Positions 50,195 through 59,176 of a stretch of 64,000 bases of DNA are shown here, in pieces. Numbering within the stretch: position 1 is the first letter of the stretch; each line of letters starts with the position of its first letter. The DNA comes from Terriglobia bacterium (GTDB lineage Bacteria > Acidobacteriota > Terriglobia > Terriglobales > Acidobacteriaceae), in the NCBI GenBank assembly GCA_020073645.1, contig JAIQET010000008.1, positions 1 to 64,000 on the forward strand. The letters are read 5' to 3'. The notes beneath the pieces were generated by a model that had not been told where the DNA came from, made no database searches, and worked only from the letters and a program-made list of their open reading frames with translations. The translations under genes and the position numbers were made by a program.

Positions 50195-51559
50195 CTAGTT
50201 TGGACCTCCGGCTCGGGTTGCAATCATCAGCCCGCTGGGTCCGGCCAGCCGCACCCGCCGTACTTCTGCGAAGCCGGCCTCCCGCAGCCAGTCCGAATAT
50301 TCGGGCTCGCTGTAGCTGCCGCCGGTACGCGTCCCCACCAACATGTTGAGCGCGAACAGGGCGGCAAAGCGGGGTGCGGTCTTGTCCGGTTCCAGGATGA
50401 AGTCCTGCACTACGAGCCTCCCGTTTGGCGCCAGGGCCGCGTAGGCGCGCTGAAACAACGTGCGGTTCTCTTCCGGGGAAAACATGTGACAGATGGCGGA
50501 GAGCAGAATCAGATCGTAACCCTCTCCCAAAGGATCATGCAGCATGTCGCCCGGCCGCGTGTGCACGCGGTCGGCGAGCCCAGCCTTGCGGATGAAATCC
50601 TGGGCAAGAGGAAGCACCTCGGGAACATCCAGCACGTCGGCTTGCAGGCCGGGAATGGCCTTGACGAACGCAATGGAGTACGCCCCCGAACCACCTCCCA
50701 GGTCTAGCATGCGGCGAATGCCATCGCTTCCGACCGCCTCGACCACAGAGTGGGCGCGCTCACGCGCATTTCGGTCCATGGCAGCTATGAAGGCCTGGGT
50801 CCAACTGCCATCGCGTTTCCCCGTCAGCACCGCGGTCCCTGTGCGCATACACTCGGTCAGCGTGGACCAGCGCTGCCACAGATTGGCCGTGTGCATCAGT
50901 CCGCCACGCGCGTTGTCGCGCGAACCTTCCACAAAGAAGCGGGCACTGATGGGCGTGTTGCGAAAACTTCCGTCTTTCTTTTCCAGAAGTTTGAGGCTGG
51001 CCAGTGCGTTGAGCAGCATCTCGGTGGCTCGCGGATTGGCCTGAATTCTTTCCGCCACGTCTTGCGCCGAAGCGCCCGCGTCCACTGCCGTGAACACGTC
51101 CAGCTCCAGCGCGGTCAGCACCGCCCGGCTGGACATGAACCCGCGAATGGTCTCGTTCAAATCATCGGGCAGGATACCCGCTTCGTCTCGCGCCTTCACC
51201 ATCGCCAGATAGTGCGCAACATGGTCCAGAATTTCCGCCTTCATCGCCACAGCGTCAGTCCACGCCTTGCGCACCACGATCTTGCCGGACTGCAGGTGCG
51301 AGGCAACAATCTCCGGAACATCTTCAACCTGCACTTCCCGGTACCAGGTGCCCTCGGGATAGGCGATCATTACCGGGCCGTGGTCGCACAGCCCCAGGCA
51401 TCCGCTGGTGGTCACATGCACCTCGTCGCTCAGCCCTTGCGACCTCAGTTCCCGCTGCAATGCACTCAACACCCGCCATGAACCTTTCGCCGGACACGAC
51501 GGGACCCCTTCTGGCTTTTCCTGGGTGCAGACGAACATGTGAAAACGGAACGGTTCCAT
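50195..51559 (-). CDS. [2Fe-2S] ferredoxin-methyltransferase fusion
   Basis: A 454-residue fusion starting at ATG 51559. Residues 1-100 are a thioredoxin-like (Shethna-type) [2Fe-2S] ferredoxin with Cys11, Cys22, Cys54 and Cys58 (SGCLGLCDHGP). A helical linker covers 100-130. Residues 130-450 form a class I methyltransferase with an N-terminal winged-helix dimerisation part (SRAVLTALELDVFTAVDAGASAQDVAERIQ) and the SAM motif MLDLGGGSGAYSIAF near 275. The methyltransferase half resembles O-methyltransferase family 2. The combination is unusual; a redox-gated methylation or a substrate needing an electron is possible. No cofactor-biosynthesis genes are adjacent. An ECF sigma gene lies upstream. 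Confidence 0.85.
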   Translation of the reverse strand: MEPFRFHMFVCTQEKPEGVPSCPAKGSWRVLSALQRELRSQGLSDEVHVTTSGCLGLCDHGPVMIAYPEGTWYREVQVEDVPEIVASHLQSGKIVVRKAWTDAVAMKAEILDHVAHYLAMVKARDEAGILPDDLNETIRGFMSSRAVLTALELDVFTAVDAGASAQDVAERIQANPRATEMLLNALASLKLLEKKDGSFRNTPISARFFVEGSRDNARGGLMHTANLWQRWSTLTECMRTGTAVLTGKRDGSWTQAFIAAMDRNARERAHSVVEAVGSDGIRRMLDLGGGSGAYSIAFVKAIPGLQADVLDVPEVLPLAQDFIRKAGLADRVHTRPGDMLHDPLGEGYDLILLSAICHMFSPEENRTLFQRAYAALAPNGRLVVQDFILEPDKTAPRFAALFALNMLVGTRTGGSYSEPEYSDWLREAGFAEVRRVRLAGPSGLMIATRAGGPN

Positions 51560-51644
51560 CGTTGCCTCCTGCCGTGGATGACCCCATTCTGCCGGAGCGC
51601 GGCGCATCGTGCCGTGACCCCAATCACAGCCTTTGCGGTTTGGC

Positions 51645-52265
51645 TCAGGACTTGGGCTGGCAGACCGGCAGACCCCGACTGTCCTTGGAGATGGCGCACC
51701 CGCATTCCATCACCCGTTGTAGCTTGCGGCGCGCGCGATGGAGCCGGATTTTCACAGTCGTCACTGTTACGCCCAGCAGGTCTGCGATCTCAACGGCTGT
51801 GAGGGAATGGGCTTCGTGCAGCAGGATCACGGCACGATAAGAATCTGGCAGGAAATCCAGGCATCGCTGCACGCATGCGCTGGTTTCTTTCCTCTCGGTG
51901 ATCTCCAGTACCGAGGGAGACTTCGAAACCGCCGCGTTCACGCGATCCGCGCCCTCTCCGGTGTCAATCGAGACCTGTGGCTTGCGCTGGCGCAGGCGGT
52001 CGAGACACACGTGGGTAGCGATGCGGTACAGCCAACCGCGAACCGCCTGCGGATCGCGAAGCGACTCACGGCCGCGATACGCATGGAGAAACGTGTCCTG
52101 GGTGAGATCCTCGGCCTCCGCGGGATTCTTTACCAGCCGGAGGACATAGCGATAAATCCGATCGTGATAGACATCGAACAACTCGCCCGCGTCAATGATT
52201 TCACCAGCCGGCGACATACCACCATTTACGCTCGGAAACTGGCGGAAATCCACGGCGCCTATCAC
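51645..52265 (-). CDS. ECF-type RNA polymerase sigma factor
   Basis: Extracytoplasmic-function sigma-70 factor (206 aa from GTG 52265; ATG 52217 is an alternative that still keeps all domains). Region 2 is LFDVYHDRIYRYVLRLVKNPAEAEDLTQDTFL, followed by WLYRIATHVCLDRLRQRK. Region 4 is CLDFLPDSYRAVILLHEAHSLTAVEIADLLG, then TVKIRLHRARRKLQ. The C terminus carries three cysteines (ECGCAISKDSRGLPVCQPKS), a tail seen in ECF groups that sense metal or redox state. No anti-sigma gene is adjacent. It may drive the ferredoxin-methyltransferase gene 85 bases downstream on the same strand. Confidence 0.9.
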   Translation of the reverse strand: MIGAVDFRQFPSVNGGMSPAGEIIDAGELFDVYHDRIYRYVLRLVKNPAEAEDLTQDTFLHAYRGRESLRDPQAVRGWLYRIATHVCLDRLRQRKPQVSIDTGEGADRVNAAVSKSPSVLEITERKETSACVQRCLDFLPDSYRAVILLHEAHSLTAVEIADLLGVTVTTVKIRLHRARRKLQRVMECGCAISKDSRGLPVCQPKS

Positions 52266-52325
52266 GCTTGCATGTGACGCATCCGCGAGAAAACCGGCTG
52301 GCGGTGTTCTTGCCTTACGCTGTGC

Positions 52326-52661
52326 CTAGTGGCCTGCGGTCATCGTCTTGGCTACGTCCTCTTCCGATGAAGCAATCGGTTCAGCGGTGTTGTGCTGGCT
52401 CTGCATTTCCTTCATCCACAGCTCACAGTCGCACGTCTGCTTCATCCGTGGTTTTCCCGGTCGTGCGGTCGAGATGCCAAACGGTATGTACAGTACGCAG
52501 AACCGGGCAATCCCAGTGAGCAGGGCGAGCAAGCCGACCACAGCGACAACTACACCGATCCTGCTTGTGCCCGTGAGCAAGAAAAGTCCCGCAACAAAGA
52601 GAATCGGACCCAACGTCACTCGCAAAACTCGGTCAATCCCACCAACATTGCGTCGGAACAT
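52326..52661 (-). CDS. DUF2892 (YgaP-type) membrane protein
   Basis: A 111-residue protein with two TM helices in the DUF2892 arrangement: FRRNVGGIDRVLRVTLGPILFVAGLFLL, then VVVAVVGLLALLTGIARFCVLYIPFGIST with the family Cys. A short cytosolic tail has a CDCELW motif near 82-87 and a Ser/Glu-rich end. DUF2892 is found alone or fused to rhodanese. Function unknown. ATG 52661. Upstream, a DUF3566-like membrane gene is on the same strand. Confidence 0.82.
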   Translation of the reverse strand: MFRRNVGGIDRVLRVTLGPILFVAGLFLLTGTSRIGVVVAVVGLLALLTGIARFCVLYIPFGISTARPGKPRMKQTCDCELWMKEMQSQHNTAEPIASSEEDVAKTMTAGH

Positions 52662-52715
52662 GGCTATACCAACTCCTTTCCGCGGCTACGGACACGGCGC
52701 CAGCAGCAAAGCCGC

Positions 52716-53003
52716 TCACTGGATCTCCACTTCGAGTCCGCCGACCCAGCCGGCGGCCAAGTTGTAGATGAGCGCCCCGATTACTGCGGCGATGCCACCG
52801 ATGATCCCGTACACGATGGGACACAAGATCACGGCGAACAAACCCATGGCGCCTGCAAAAGGTATGCGCTCATGAGGGGCAAACGAGATCCCGGCCAGGG
52901 CGATCAGGCTGCAGAAGACTCCGGCAATCAGACCCAGCAGTCCGTACGAAACCAGGCCGACCTTGAACGCAGAAGCTGGACCAATACGCTTGACGACGGC
53001 CAT
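52716..53003 (-). CDS. DUF3566-like small membrane protein
   Basis: A 95-residue membrane protein. ATG 53003 is fixed by GGAGGAGG seven bases upstream, which excludes a longer open frame. It begins MAVVKRIGPASAFKVGLVSYGLLGLIAGVF and then has two further hydrophobic stretches (FAGAMGLFAVILCPIVYGIIGGIAAVIGALIYNLAAGWVGG). The KRIGPxSxFK start and three-helix pattern suit DUF3566-like transmembrane proteins. Function unknown. Confidence 0.75.
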   Translation of the reverse strand: MAVVKRIGPASAFKVGLVSYGLLGLIAGVFCSLIALAGISFAPHERIPFAGAMGLFAVILCPIVYGIIGGIAAVIGALIYNLAAGWVGGLEVEIQ

Positions 53004-53089
53004 ATCCGTACCTCCTCCGACCGGCCAGTCGCCGGTCCTATCCCAAGGACGAAGACGGGGGACAAAAGGATACAGGCGTAGGAGAGAGC

Positions 53090-54424
53090 TTATTCCTCCG
53101 GCGGGGTCCGCAAGACGGCCGTGCTCTCCACCCCGCGTGCGACTCCCGGGATGATGCCCCGCTCGCGGTAAATAGGACCTACCAGCTCCCGGATGGTCGG
53201 CAAGTGGTGTGCGAACCAACCTGCGCCCAGGATGCAAATCGCGCCCCCGAGGATCAAAGTCTTAGGTGCGCCAATCTTGCTCGCCAGGGAGCCGGCCAGC
53301 AGGCTGCCGAACGGAGTCATACCCATGAACGCCATGGAGAAGAAACTCATCACCCGGCCGCGTTTGTCCTCGTGCACGATGGTTTGCAGAATGGTGTTGC
53401 TGGCGGCCGCCTGCTGCATCATGGCTCCACCGGCGATCGGCATCAGCAGCAGCGAGAGCCACAGCAGGCGGGAGAAGCCAACGCCGATCAGCCCGGCGCC
53501 GAAAATGGCCGCTGCGATGCAAACCACACGGTCGAGCCCTAACACGCTTCGACGCGCCGCCAGCCACATCGCGCCGAGCAGCGCGCCCGCGCCCGAGGCA
53601 CCCATCAGGAAGCCCAGCGTGTGAGGCCCACCATGCAGCACCGCGCCGGCAAAAATCGGCATGAGAATGGTGTAGGGCATGCCCACCAGGCTGACCAGAG
53701 CCAGCAGCAAGAGAATCGAGCGGATGGGGACAGAACCCGTGGCATACCTCCATCCCTCCTTAAGATCGTGAAGGACGGCCTTGTCCGTTCCTGTCTGCGG
53801 GATCGGCACAATTCTCATGGCCAGCAGCGAGAGGATGACGGCGATGTAGCTGAAGCCATCGATCAGGAAGCAATAACCCTCGCCCACGGCGGCGATCACC
53901 ACACCCGCGATCGAGGGCCCCAGAAGCCGGGCGACGTGCACCATGGAGGAATTGAGGGCGATCGCATTGCCCAGATCCTCCCGCTTCTCGATCATCTGTA
54001 CGACAAACGCCTGACGGGCGGGCATATCGAAAGCGTTGATGAGGCCCTGGGCCAGGCTCAGACAGAGGATGTCCGCGATGGTGATGGTCCCGCGCAGGGC
54101 CAGCGCGGCCAGCGCGAACGACTGCAGCATGGAGAGCACCTGCGTCACCACCAAGGTGCGATGCCGATTCCAGCGGTCCACCCAGACTCCGGCAAACGGT
54201 CCCAGGAAGAACGTTGGAATCTGCCCGGCAAAGCCGACCACTCCCAAGAGAAAGGCCGAGTGGGTCAGGCGATACACCAGCCAGGCGGTGGCAATCCGGG
54301 TCATCCAGGTGCCGATCAACGAGATGGTCTGGCCGCTGAAAAATAGCCGGTAGTTACGGGACTGTAGAGCCCGCAGAACCAACCTCCAGCCTGCTTCGGT
54401 TTTGCCTGAATCGTTTCCGGGCAT
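53090..54424 (-). CDS. MFS transporter (MFS_3/EntS-like)
   Basis: A 444-residue major facilitator with twelve predicted helices. The N terminus, SRNYRLFFSGQTISLIGTWMTRIATAWLVYRLT, and FAGVWVDRWNRHRTLVVTQV are typical of the MFS_3 (EntS-like) exporters. Probable drug or small-molecule efflux; the substrate is unknown. Start ATG 54424 lies only 21 bases from the ATG of the divergent DHA2 exporter, so the two promoters must overlap coding DNA or the starts are slightly different. Confidence 0.9.
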   Translation of the reverse strand: MPGNDSGKTEAGWRLVLRALQSRNYRLFFSGQTISLIGTWMTRIATAWLVYRLTHSAFLLGVVGFAGQIPTFFLGPFAGVWVDRWNRHRTLVVTQVLSMLQSFALAALALRGTITIADILCLSLAQGLINAFDMPARQAFVVQMIEKREDLGNAIALNSSMVHVARLLGPSIAGVVIAAVGEGYCFLIDGFSYIAVILSLLAMRIVPIPQTGTDKAVLHDLKEGWRYATGSVPIRSILLLLALVSLVGMPYTILMPIFAGAVLHGGPHTLGFLMGASGAGALLGAMWLAARRSVLGLDRVVCIAAAIFGAGLIGVGFSRLLWLSLLLMPIAGGAMMQQAAASNTILQTIVHEDKRGRVMSFFSMAFMGMTPFGSLLAGSLASKIGAPKTLILGGAICILGAGWFAHHLPTIRELVGPIYRERGIIPGVARGVESTAVLRTPPEE

Positions 54425-54445
54425 GAAGGAATCTCTTAGTGTCGG

Positions 54446-56005
54446 ATGGCTTCTACCACTGATGCACCCTTAGGGATCAATCCCTGGCTGATCGCGGTGG
54501 CTGTGATGTCCAGCACTTTCATGGAAGTGCTCGATACCACGGTGGTCAATGTTTCTCTGCCGCACATCGCCGGCAGCCTTTCCTCCAGCACCAATGAAGC
54601 CACCTGGACCCTCACATCCTATCTGGTTGCCAACGCTATTATTCTTCCCATGACCGGCTGGCTGGCCACCCGCTTTGGACGCAAGCGCCTGCTCATGCTT
54701 TCCGTCACCGGTTTTACCGCGGCGTCCTTTCTATGTGGACTGGCTCCTTCCCTGGGCTTCCTGATTTTCTTCCGCATCGTGCAGGGCGCTTGCGGCGGAG
54801 GTCTGCAGCCGCTGTCGCAGGCTATTCTGCTGGAGTCCTTTCCTCCGGAAAAGCGCGGCCAAGCCATGGCCTTCTGGGCGCTCGGCATCGTAGTTGCCCC
54901 TATGCTGGGTCCTGTAGCCGGGGGCTGGCTCACCGACAACTACAGTTGGCGCTGGGTTTTCTACATCAATGTTCCCATTGGTGTGCTGGCTCTCATGCTC
55001 ACGCAGATGTTCGTCTTCGATCCTGAGTACCTGCGCAAGGAGCGGACGGGAATCGACTACTGGGGCATCGGTCTGCTGGCGCTGGGCATCGGCTCACTGC
55101 AGATCATGCTGGACAAGGGCCAGGAGGCGGACTGGTTTGGCTCGCATTTTATTCTCACGCTGGCCATTCTGGCTTTCATTGGTCTTGCCGGACTCATCCT
55201 TCGTGAGCTGACGACCGAGCATCCCGTGATCGATCTAAGTGTTTTCCGCTACCGATCGTATGCCATCGGCACGTTCATGATGACGATCGTCGGGTTCGTG
55301 CTCTATGGCAGCACGGTTCTGCTGCCGCTCCTGATGCAGGAACTACTCGGCTACACCGCCACCCACGCCGGCGTAACGAACCTGCCGCGCGGCCTCGCTT
55401 CGTTCCTGGCCATGCCCTTCATCGGCATTCTTGTGGGTAAGGTGGACTCACGAAAACTGCTGGGAGCAGGATTTCTGGCTTCTGCGGTCGCGATGTTTCT
55501 GCTTTCCCGCTTGAGCCTGGATGCCGGCTTCTGGAACTTCTGGTGGACTCTGATGTTGCAGGGCGCTGCCCTGGGATTGATTTTCGTGCCGCTGACCACC
55601 GTGACCAATGATCCCGTGCCCAAAGAGCGCATGGGGAATGCCACCAGCATTTTCAACCTGATGCGCAATCTGGGCGCCAGTGTAGGAATCTCGATGGTGG
55701 AGACGATAACGGTCCGCAAGCAGCAGACTCACATCAATGCCCTCGGCCGGCATGTGACGCCCGCCGACCTGCAAACTCGTCAGATGATCGAACACATGCG
55801 GGCATTTTTCATGTCGCAAGGCAAGGACGCAGCGACCGCAACCAAACAGGCCTATGGCGCCGTGTGGGGAATGGTGCAACGGCAAGCTGCCATGCTCTCT
55901 TACAATGACGCGTTCCGCTTTCTTGGCATTATGTTCCTCGCGCTGTTTCCGCTCATTTTCCTGCTGAGGAAGCCTAAAGGCGGTGGACCTGTGATGGTGG
56001 AGTGA
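54446..56005 (+). CDS. DHA2-family MFS multidrug exporter (EmrB/QacA type)
   Basis: A 519-residue, 14-helix proton antiporter. Motif D1 is STFMEVLDTTVVNVSLPHIAGSL, motif A is GWLATRFGRKRLLMLSV, and motif C is ALGIVVAPMLGPVAGGWL. These are diagnostic of the EmrB/QacA group. An EmrA-like adaptor normally lies next to it but is absent. The HlyD-type adaptor at 57.9 kb belongs to the ABC system. Divergent from the MFS_3 exporter with a very short gap. A strong hairpin follows its stop. Confidence 0.92.
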   Translation: MASTTDAPLGINPWLIAVAVMSSTFMEVLDTTVVNVSLPHIAGSLSSSTNEATWTLTSYLVANAIILPMTGWLATRFGRKRLLMLSVTGFTAASFLCGLAPSLGFLIFFRIVQGACGGGLQPLSQAILLESFPPEKRGQAMAFWALGIVVAPMLGPVAGGWLTDNYSWRWVFYINVPIGVLALMLTQMFVFDPEYLRKERTGIDYWGIGLLALGIGSLQIMLDKGQEADWFGSHFILTLAILAFIGLAGLILRELTTEHPVIDLSVFRYRSYAIGTFMMTIVGFVLYGSTVLLPLLMQELLGYTATHAGVTNLPRGLASFLAMPFIGILVGKVDSRKLLGAGFLASAVAMFLLSRLSLDAGFWNFWWTLMLQGAALGLIFVPLTTVTNDPVPKERMGNATSIFNLMRNLGASVGISMVETITVRKQQTHINALGRHVTPADLQTRQMIEHMRAFFMSQGKDAATATKQAYGAVWGMVQRQAAMLSYNDAFRFLGIMFLALFPLIFLLRKPKGGGPVMVE

Positions 56006-56023
56006 TGGAATCCTAAGAAAAAA

Positions 56024-56050
56024 CGGCGCCCACTAGGATTGTGGGCGCCG
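56024..56050. terminator. Bidirectional terminator
   Basis: CGGCGCCCAC and GTGGGCGCCG form a perfect 10-bp stem with loop TAGGATT, between the convergent DHA2 and beta-propeller genes. On the minus strand the stem is followed by a run of Ts (plus-strand AAAAAA before it), so it is a good intrinsic terminator for the propeller gene and a weaker one for the exporter. Confidence 0.75.
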
Positions 56051-56083
56051 CTAAGCTTCTCCCGGAAAACCGAACTGGGGCCG

Positions 56084-57295
56084 CTACTTCAGGAGCGTCG
56101 CTATGCCGTAGGGGAAGTTCCCCGTAGGTACTGGCAAAGCGACCGGTGACACCGTCTCGCTTAGGGTTCCGTCGCTGGCCACGTTCATTATGTGCAAGTT
56201 CAGACCAGCAACCACGTAAAGGAACTTTCCCGTAGGATCCAAGCGAACGTTCGACGGGCCGGCTCCTCCACCGCTTAGGCCAATGGTCTGGATTTCGACC
56301 GGGGCCGACGGGTTCGAGGTATCCACTACCGAGACGTCCACCGACATGGTATTGCCGGTGTACACGCGGCTTCCGTCAGCATTGATGGCCATCCAGCAAG
56401 GAAGCAATCCTGACACGGGTGCCGTGGTGACGAAGGAAAGCTGGCCGGTGCTCGTGCTGTAACTATAAACTGCGATCGCGCTGTCGGCCGGAAGTGCGGC
56501 GAAAAGGAAATTCTGCGTGGGGTGAACCACTTCGCCGAGGAACAGGTTGCCGGTCGGCACGTCCACCTCATTGTTAAAAGTCAGCTTGCCATTCTTGTGG
56601 ATGCGGTACGAGTCGATTTTCGAAGGTACCCCCATGAACTCCATGACGAAGGCCAGGTTCCCCTTGCCAATCGCTGCCTGGGAGGGTGAATCGCCAGAAG
56701 CATAGCTAATCTTGGAACCAACGTTCGCAGTCATCGTGCCGCTGGAGGCCACAGTGAAGGAGACCACATTCGGCGCCTTCGGATTAATCTGACCGGGGTC
56801 GCTGGACTTGTTGACCGCTACCAGCAGGCTGCCGCCTCCACCCAGGACGCCATCGAACAATCCCAAGCTGGCTGGTTGTGTGCCGGCAGAGGACTTCGGT
56901 AAGCCGTTTGGCGTCAGACTCCCATTCGAACCAATGGTGAACGAAGCAATCGTGTTGCTGCGGCCATTCACGGCAAACAGCTTCGTGCCCGCCTTGTTGA
57001 TGATGATCTGTTGATCGTCGTCGGTTTGGAACCCCAGCGGCTGTCCGCTGGGAGGAATCACACCGGTCCCGCCGGTGGAGTACGGCGAACCGGGCAGCAG
57101 CGTCAGGTGTCCCGTTCCATCGTTGCTATATCCGATCACGGTGTTGCCGCCGGTTGTCGTACCGATATTGCTCTCTACATAAACCGCATTGACCTGGGCG
57201 TGCAAGCTGACTGCCGGACTCATGATCAGCACCGTCAACAGCAGCAGACCCAGAATGGTTGACCAGCTACCTACTGTCCTGAGAGATCCCTTCAT
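56084..57295 (-). CDS. Secreted beta-propeller (lactonase-like) protein
   Basis: A 403-residue exported protein. ATG 57295 opens a signal peptide (MKGSLRTVGSWSTILGLLLLTVLIMSPAVSLHA). The mature part has repeated blades of the YVTN/lactonase-like seven-bladed propeller type: VIGYSNDGTGHLTLLPGSPY, TIASFTIGSNGSLTPNGLPK, DSYRIHKNGKLTFNN, VYSYSTSTGQLSFVTTAPVSG and IMNVASDGTLSETVSP. No active-site residues of 6-phosphogluconolactonase can be confirmed, so a binding role is at least as likely. It converges with the DHA2 exporter. Confidence 0.83.
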   Translation of the reverse strand: MKGSLRTVGSWSTILGLLLLTVLIMSPAVSLHAQVNAVYVESNIGTTTGGNTVIGYSNDGTGHLTLLPGSPYSTGGTGVIPPSGQPLGFQTDDDQQIIINKAGTKLFAVNGRSNTIASFTIGSNGSLTPNGLPKSSAGTQPASLGLFDGVLGGGGSLLVAVNKSSDPGQINPKAPNVVSFTVASSGTMTANVGSKISYASGDSPSQAAIGKGNLAFVMEFMGVPSKIDSYRIHKNGKLTFNNEVDVPTGNLFLGEVVHPTQNFLFAALPADSAIAVYSYSTSTGQLSFVTTAPVSGLLPCWMAINADGSRVYTGNTMSVDVSVVDTSNPSAPVEIQTIGLSGGGAGPSNVRLDPTGKFLYVVAGLNLHIMNVASDGTLSETVSPVALPVPTGNFPYGIATLLK

Positions 57296-57920
57296 TTTTG
57301 GCGCCCCCTTTTCAGAAATTCGAAGTTGCACTTCCAAGTCGCAGCCCCCTGGTGAAACGAAAAAAACTGTCTTTTGGACTTGCAGCCTGACGAGACCGGT
57401 TAGGTCAAGCCTCGACTGAGCTGCCAAAATCTCAGTTGAGATCGGATACCGCGGTCTACTGCTGCTGGTCCCCACTTGGACCGCAAAGGCCCTTGCTTGC
57501 AGCGTGCTGCACGCTCGCTGCCAATTCGGGTTGACGGTGATGGCCTGTTTTCAGCACAGAACGAAGCCTGAATCTGTGCAGAAGTCCTTAAGTTGCATAA
57601 ATATGCATAACAGTGAAAGCACACTGCACTGTGGGCACCCGGACAGGTGCGCCCACCCCTACCAGCCCGCGGTTGCGCAGTCCGGCAGTAGCCTCGAGCG
57701 GGCCATACTGGGCCTTGCCCAGTCGTTGTTGTTTACGCAAACCGCGTCCTGGCGGATTGCTGCTGGGGCGCTTTGACGGTGTCTGTTTTCGAACACCAGC
57801 TTCCCAAGAGCGGACAGTAAGCTCCCGTTCCAACCCACTAAGCCATCAGTATTTTACTCAAAATAAACATCTTACTCGTCTTGGTCGCTGGCACGACGCT
57901 TGCCCTGACGAAGGTCGGAC
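57296..57920. other. Long divergent intergenic region before the efflux operon
   Basis: 625 bases without a gene. It contains a perfect small palindrome TGCATA-AA-TATGCA (57594-57607) that could be an operator. It also contains a bulged hairpin GTGGGCACC/GGTGCGCCCAC (57631-57656) and, at its right end, a sigma-54-type promoter (57889-57904). I looked for a GEMM-type riboswitch and did not find one. Confidence 0.5.
57889..57904 (+). promoter_or_regulatory. Sigma-54 (-24/-12) promoter
   Basis: TGGCACGACGCTTGCC matches TGGCACR-N4-TTGC perfectly, with the invariant GG and GC at correct spacing. It lies 16 bases before the HlyD-type ATG, which would give an almost leaderless transcript. No enhancer-binding activator gene is in the window. 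A possible operator palindrome lies 280 bases upstream. Confidence 0.6.
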
Positions 57921-59174
57921 ATGGATATTCCCCGCACTTCTGGCGCAAAGCAACGCCGCAAGCGGCAGATCCTCTACGCTGCGGCAGGAATCGCGCTGAT
58001 TGCCCTAGTCACCATGGGGCTGTCGCGTTTGAAGCCCGCTGCTCCCTCTGTAGAACGTTCCACGGTTTGGATCGATACCGTGAAGCGCGGCCCCATGCTC
58101 CGGCAAGTGCGCGGGCTGGGCACGCTGGTGCCGGAAGAAATCCGCTGGATTCCGGCCGTCACCGAGGGACGCGTGGATCGAATTCCCGTCCTCCCAGGAG
58201 CCGCGGTGAAGCCTGACACCATTCTGCTCGACCTCAGTAATCCGCAGTTGCAGCAGGAAGCGCTGGACGCCGAGTGGAAGCTGAAAGCCGCTGAAGCCGA
58301 TTACAAGAACCTGGAAATGCAGTTGGCCAGCCAGGTCCTGGCACAGAAATCCGAGGCGGCCAAGGCTGAGTCCGAGTACAGCCAGGCGAAGATGCAGGCC
58401 GACACCGACGCCGCTCTGCAGAAGCTGGGAGTGATCTCCGAAAACAGCCTGAAAGTCTCCACTACAAAGGAGCAAGAGTCCGCCACCCGAAACCAGATTG
58501 AACACCAGCGCCTGGCCAACAGCGGTCAGGTGCTGGAAGCCCAACTACAGGCGAAGCAAGCGGAAGTCGAGCAGTTCCGGGCCCTGTCCCAACTCAAGCA
58601 ATCCCAGCTCGCGGGTCTGCATGTACGCGCAGGCACCGATGGCGTGCTCCAGGAGCAAACCCTGAAAGTGGGCCAGTGGGTGACGCCCGGAACCACTCTG
58701 GCCAAGGTGGTTCAGCCGCAGCGCCTGAAGGCGGAGTTGAAAGTGGCCGAAACCCAGGCCAAGGACATCCAACTCGGACAGCCCGCCTCGGTTGACACCC
58801 ATAACGGCGTAATCGCTGGTCACGTTACTCGCATTGATCCGTCTGTACAGAATGGCACCGTCACCGTGGACGTCGGTCTGGACGGGACCCTCCCACAGGG
58901 CGCCCGGCCCGACCTCAGCGTGGACGGCACCATCGATCTGGAGAGGATCGCTGACATCCTTTATGTGGGCCGTCCGGCATTTGGACAAGAGAAAAGCACA
59001 GTTGGACTCTTCAAGCTCGAGCCCGATGGCCAGACCGCGGTGCGCGCCCAGGTCCAACTGGGCCGCAGTTCGGTAAATACGGTCGAGATTGTGCAGGGAT
59101 TGAAAGAAGGCGACCAGGTCATCTTGTCCGATATGTCGCGCTGGGACAATTTTGATCGGGTTCGGCTGGAATAA
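57921..59174 (+). CDS. HlyD/MacA-type efflux periplasmic adaptor
   Basis: A 417-residue membrane-fusion protein linking the ABC permease to an outer-membrane channel. A single N-terminal TM helix lies near 18-36. The lipoyl/barrel part begins at VRGLGTLVPEEIRWIPAVTEGRVDRI near 75-100. A long alpha-hairpin (about 115-235) is rich in Ala, Gln and Glu. The second lipoyl half (GLHVRAGTDGVLQEQTLKVGQWV) and beta-barrel domains follow to the end. It is the first gene of an operon with the ATPase and ADOP permeases. A sigma-54 promoter lies just upstream, and a paired heptad array separates it from the ATPase gene. Confidence 0.93.
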   Translation: MDIPRTSGAKQRRKRQILYAAAGIALIALVTMGLSRLKPAAPSVERSTVWIDTVKRGPMLRQVRGLGTLVPEEIRWIPAVTEGRVDRIPVLPGAAVKPDTILLDLSNPQLQQEALDAEWKLKAAEADYKNLEMQLASQVLAQKSEAAKAESEYSQAKMQADTDAALQKLGVISENSLKVSTTKEQESATRNQIEHQRLANSGQVLEAQLQAKQAEVEQFRALSQLKQSQLAGLHVRAGTDGVLQEQTLKVGQWVTPGTTLAKVVQPQRLKAELKVAETQAKDIQLGQPASVDTHNGVIAGHVTRIDPSVQNGTVTVDVGLDGTLPQGARPDLSVDGTIDLERIADILYVGRPAFGQEKSTVGLFKLEPDGQTAVRAQVQLGRSSVNTVEIVQGLKEGDQVILSDMSRWDNFDRVRLE

Positions 59175-59176
59175 GG

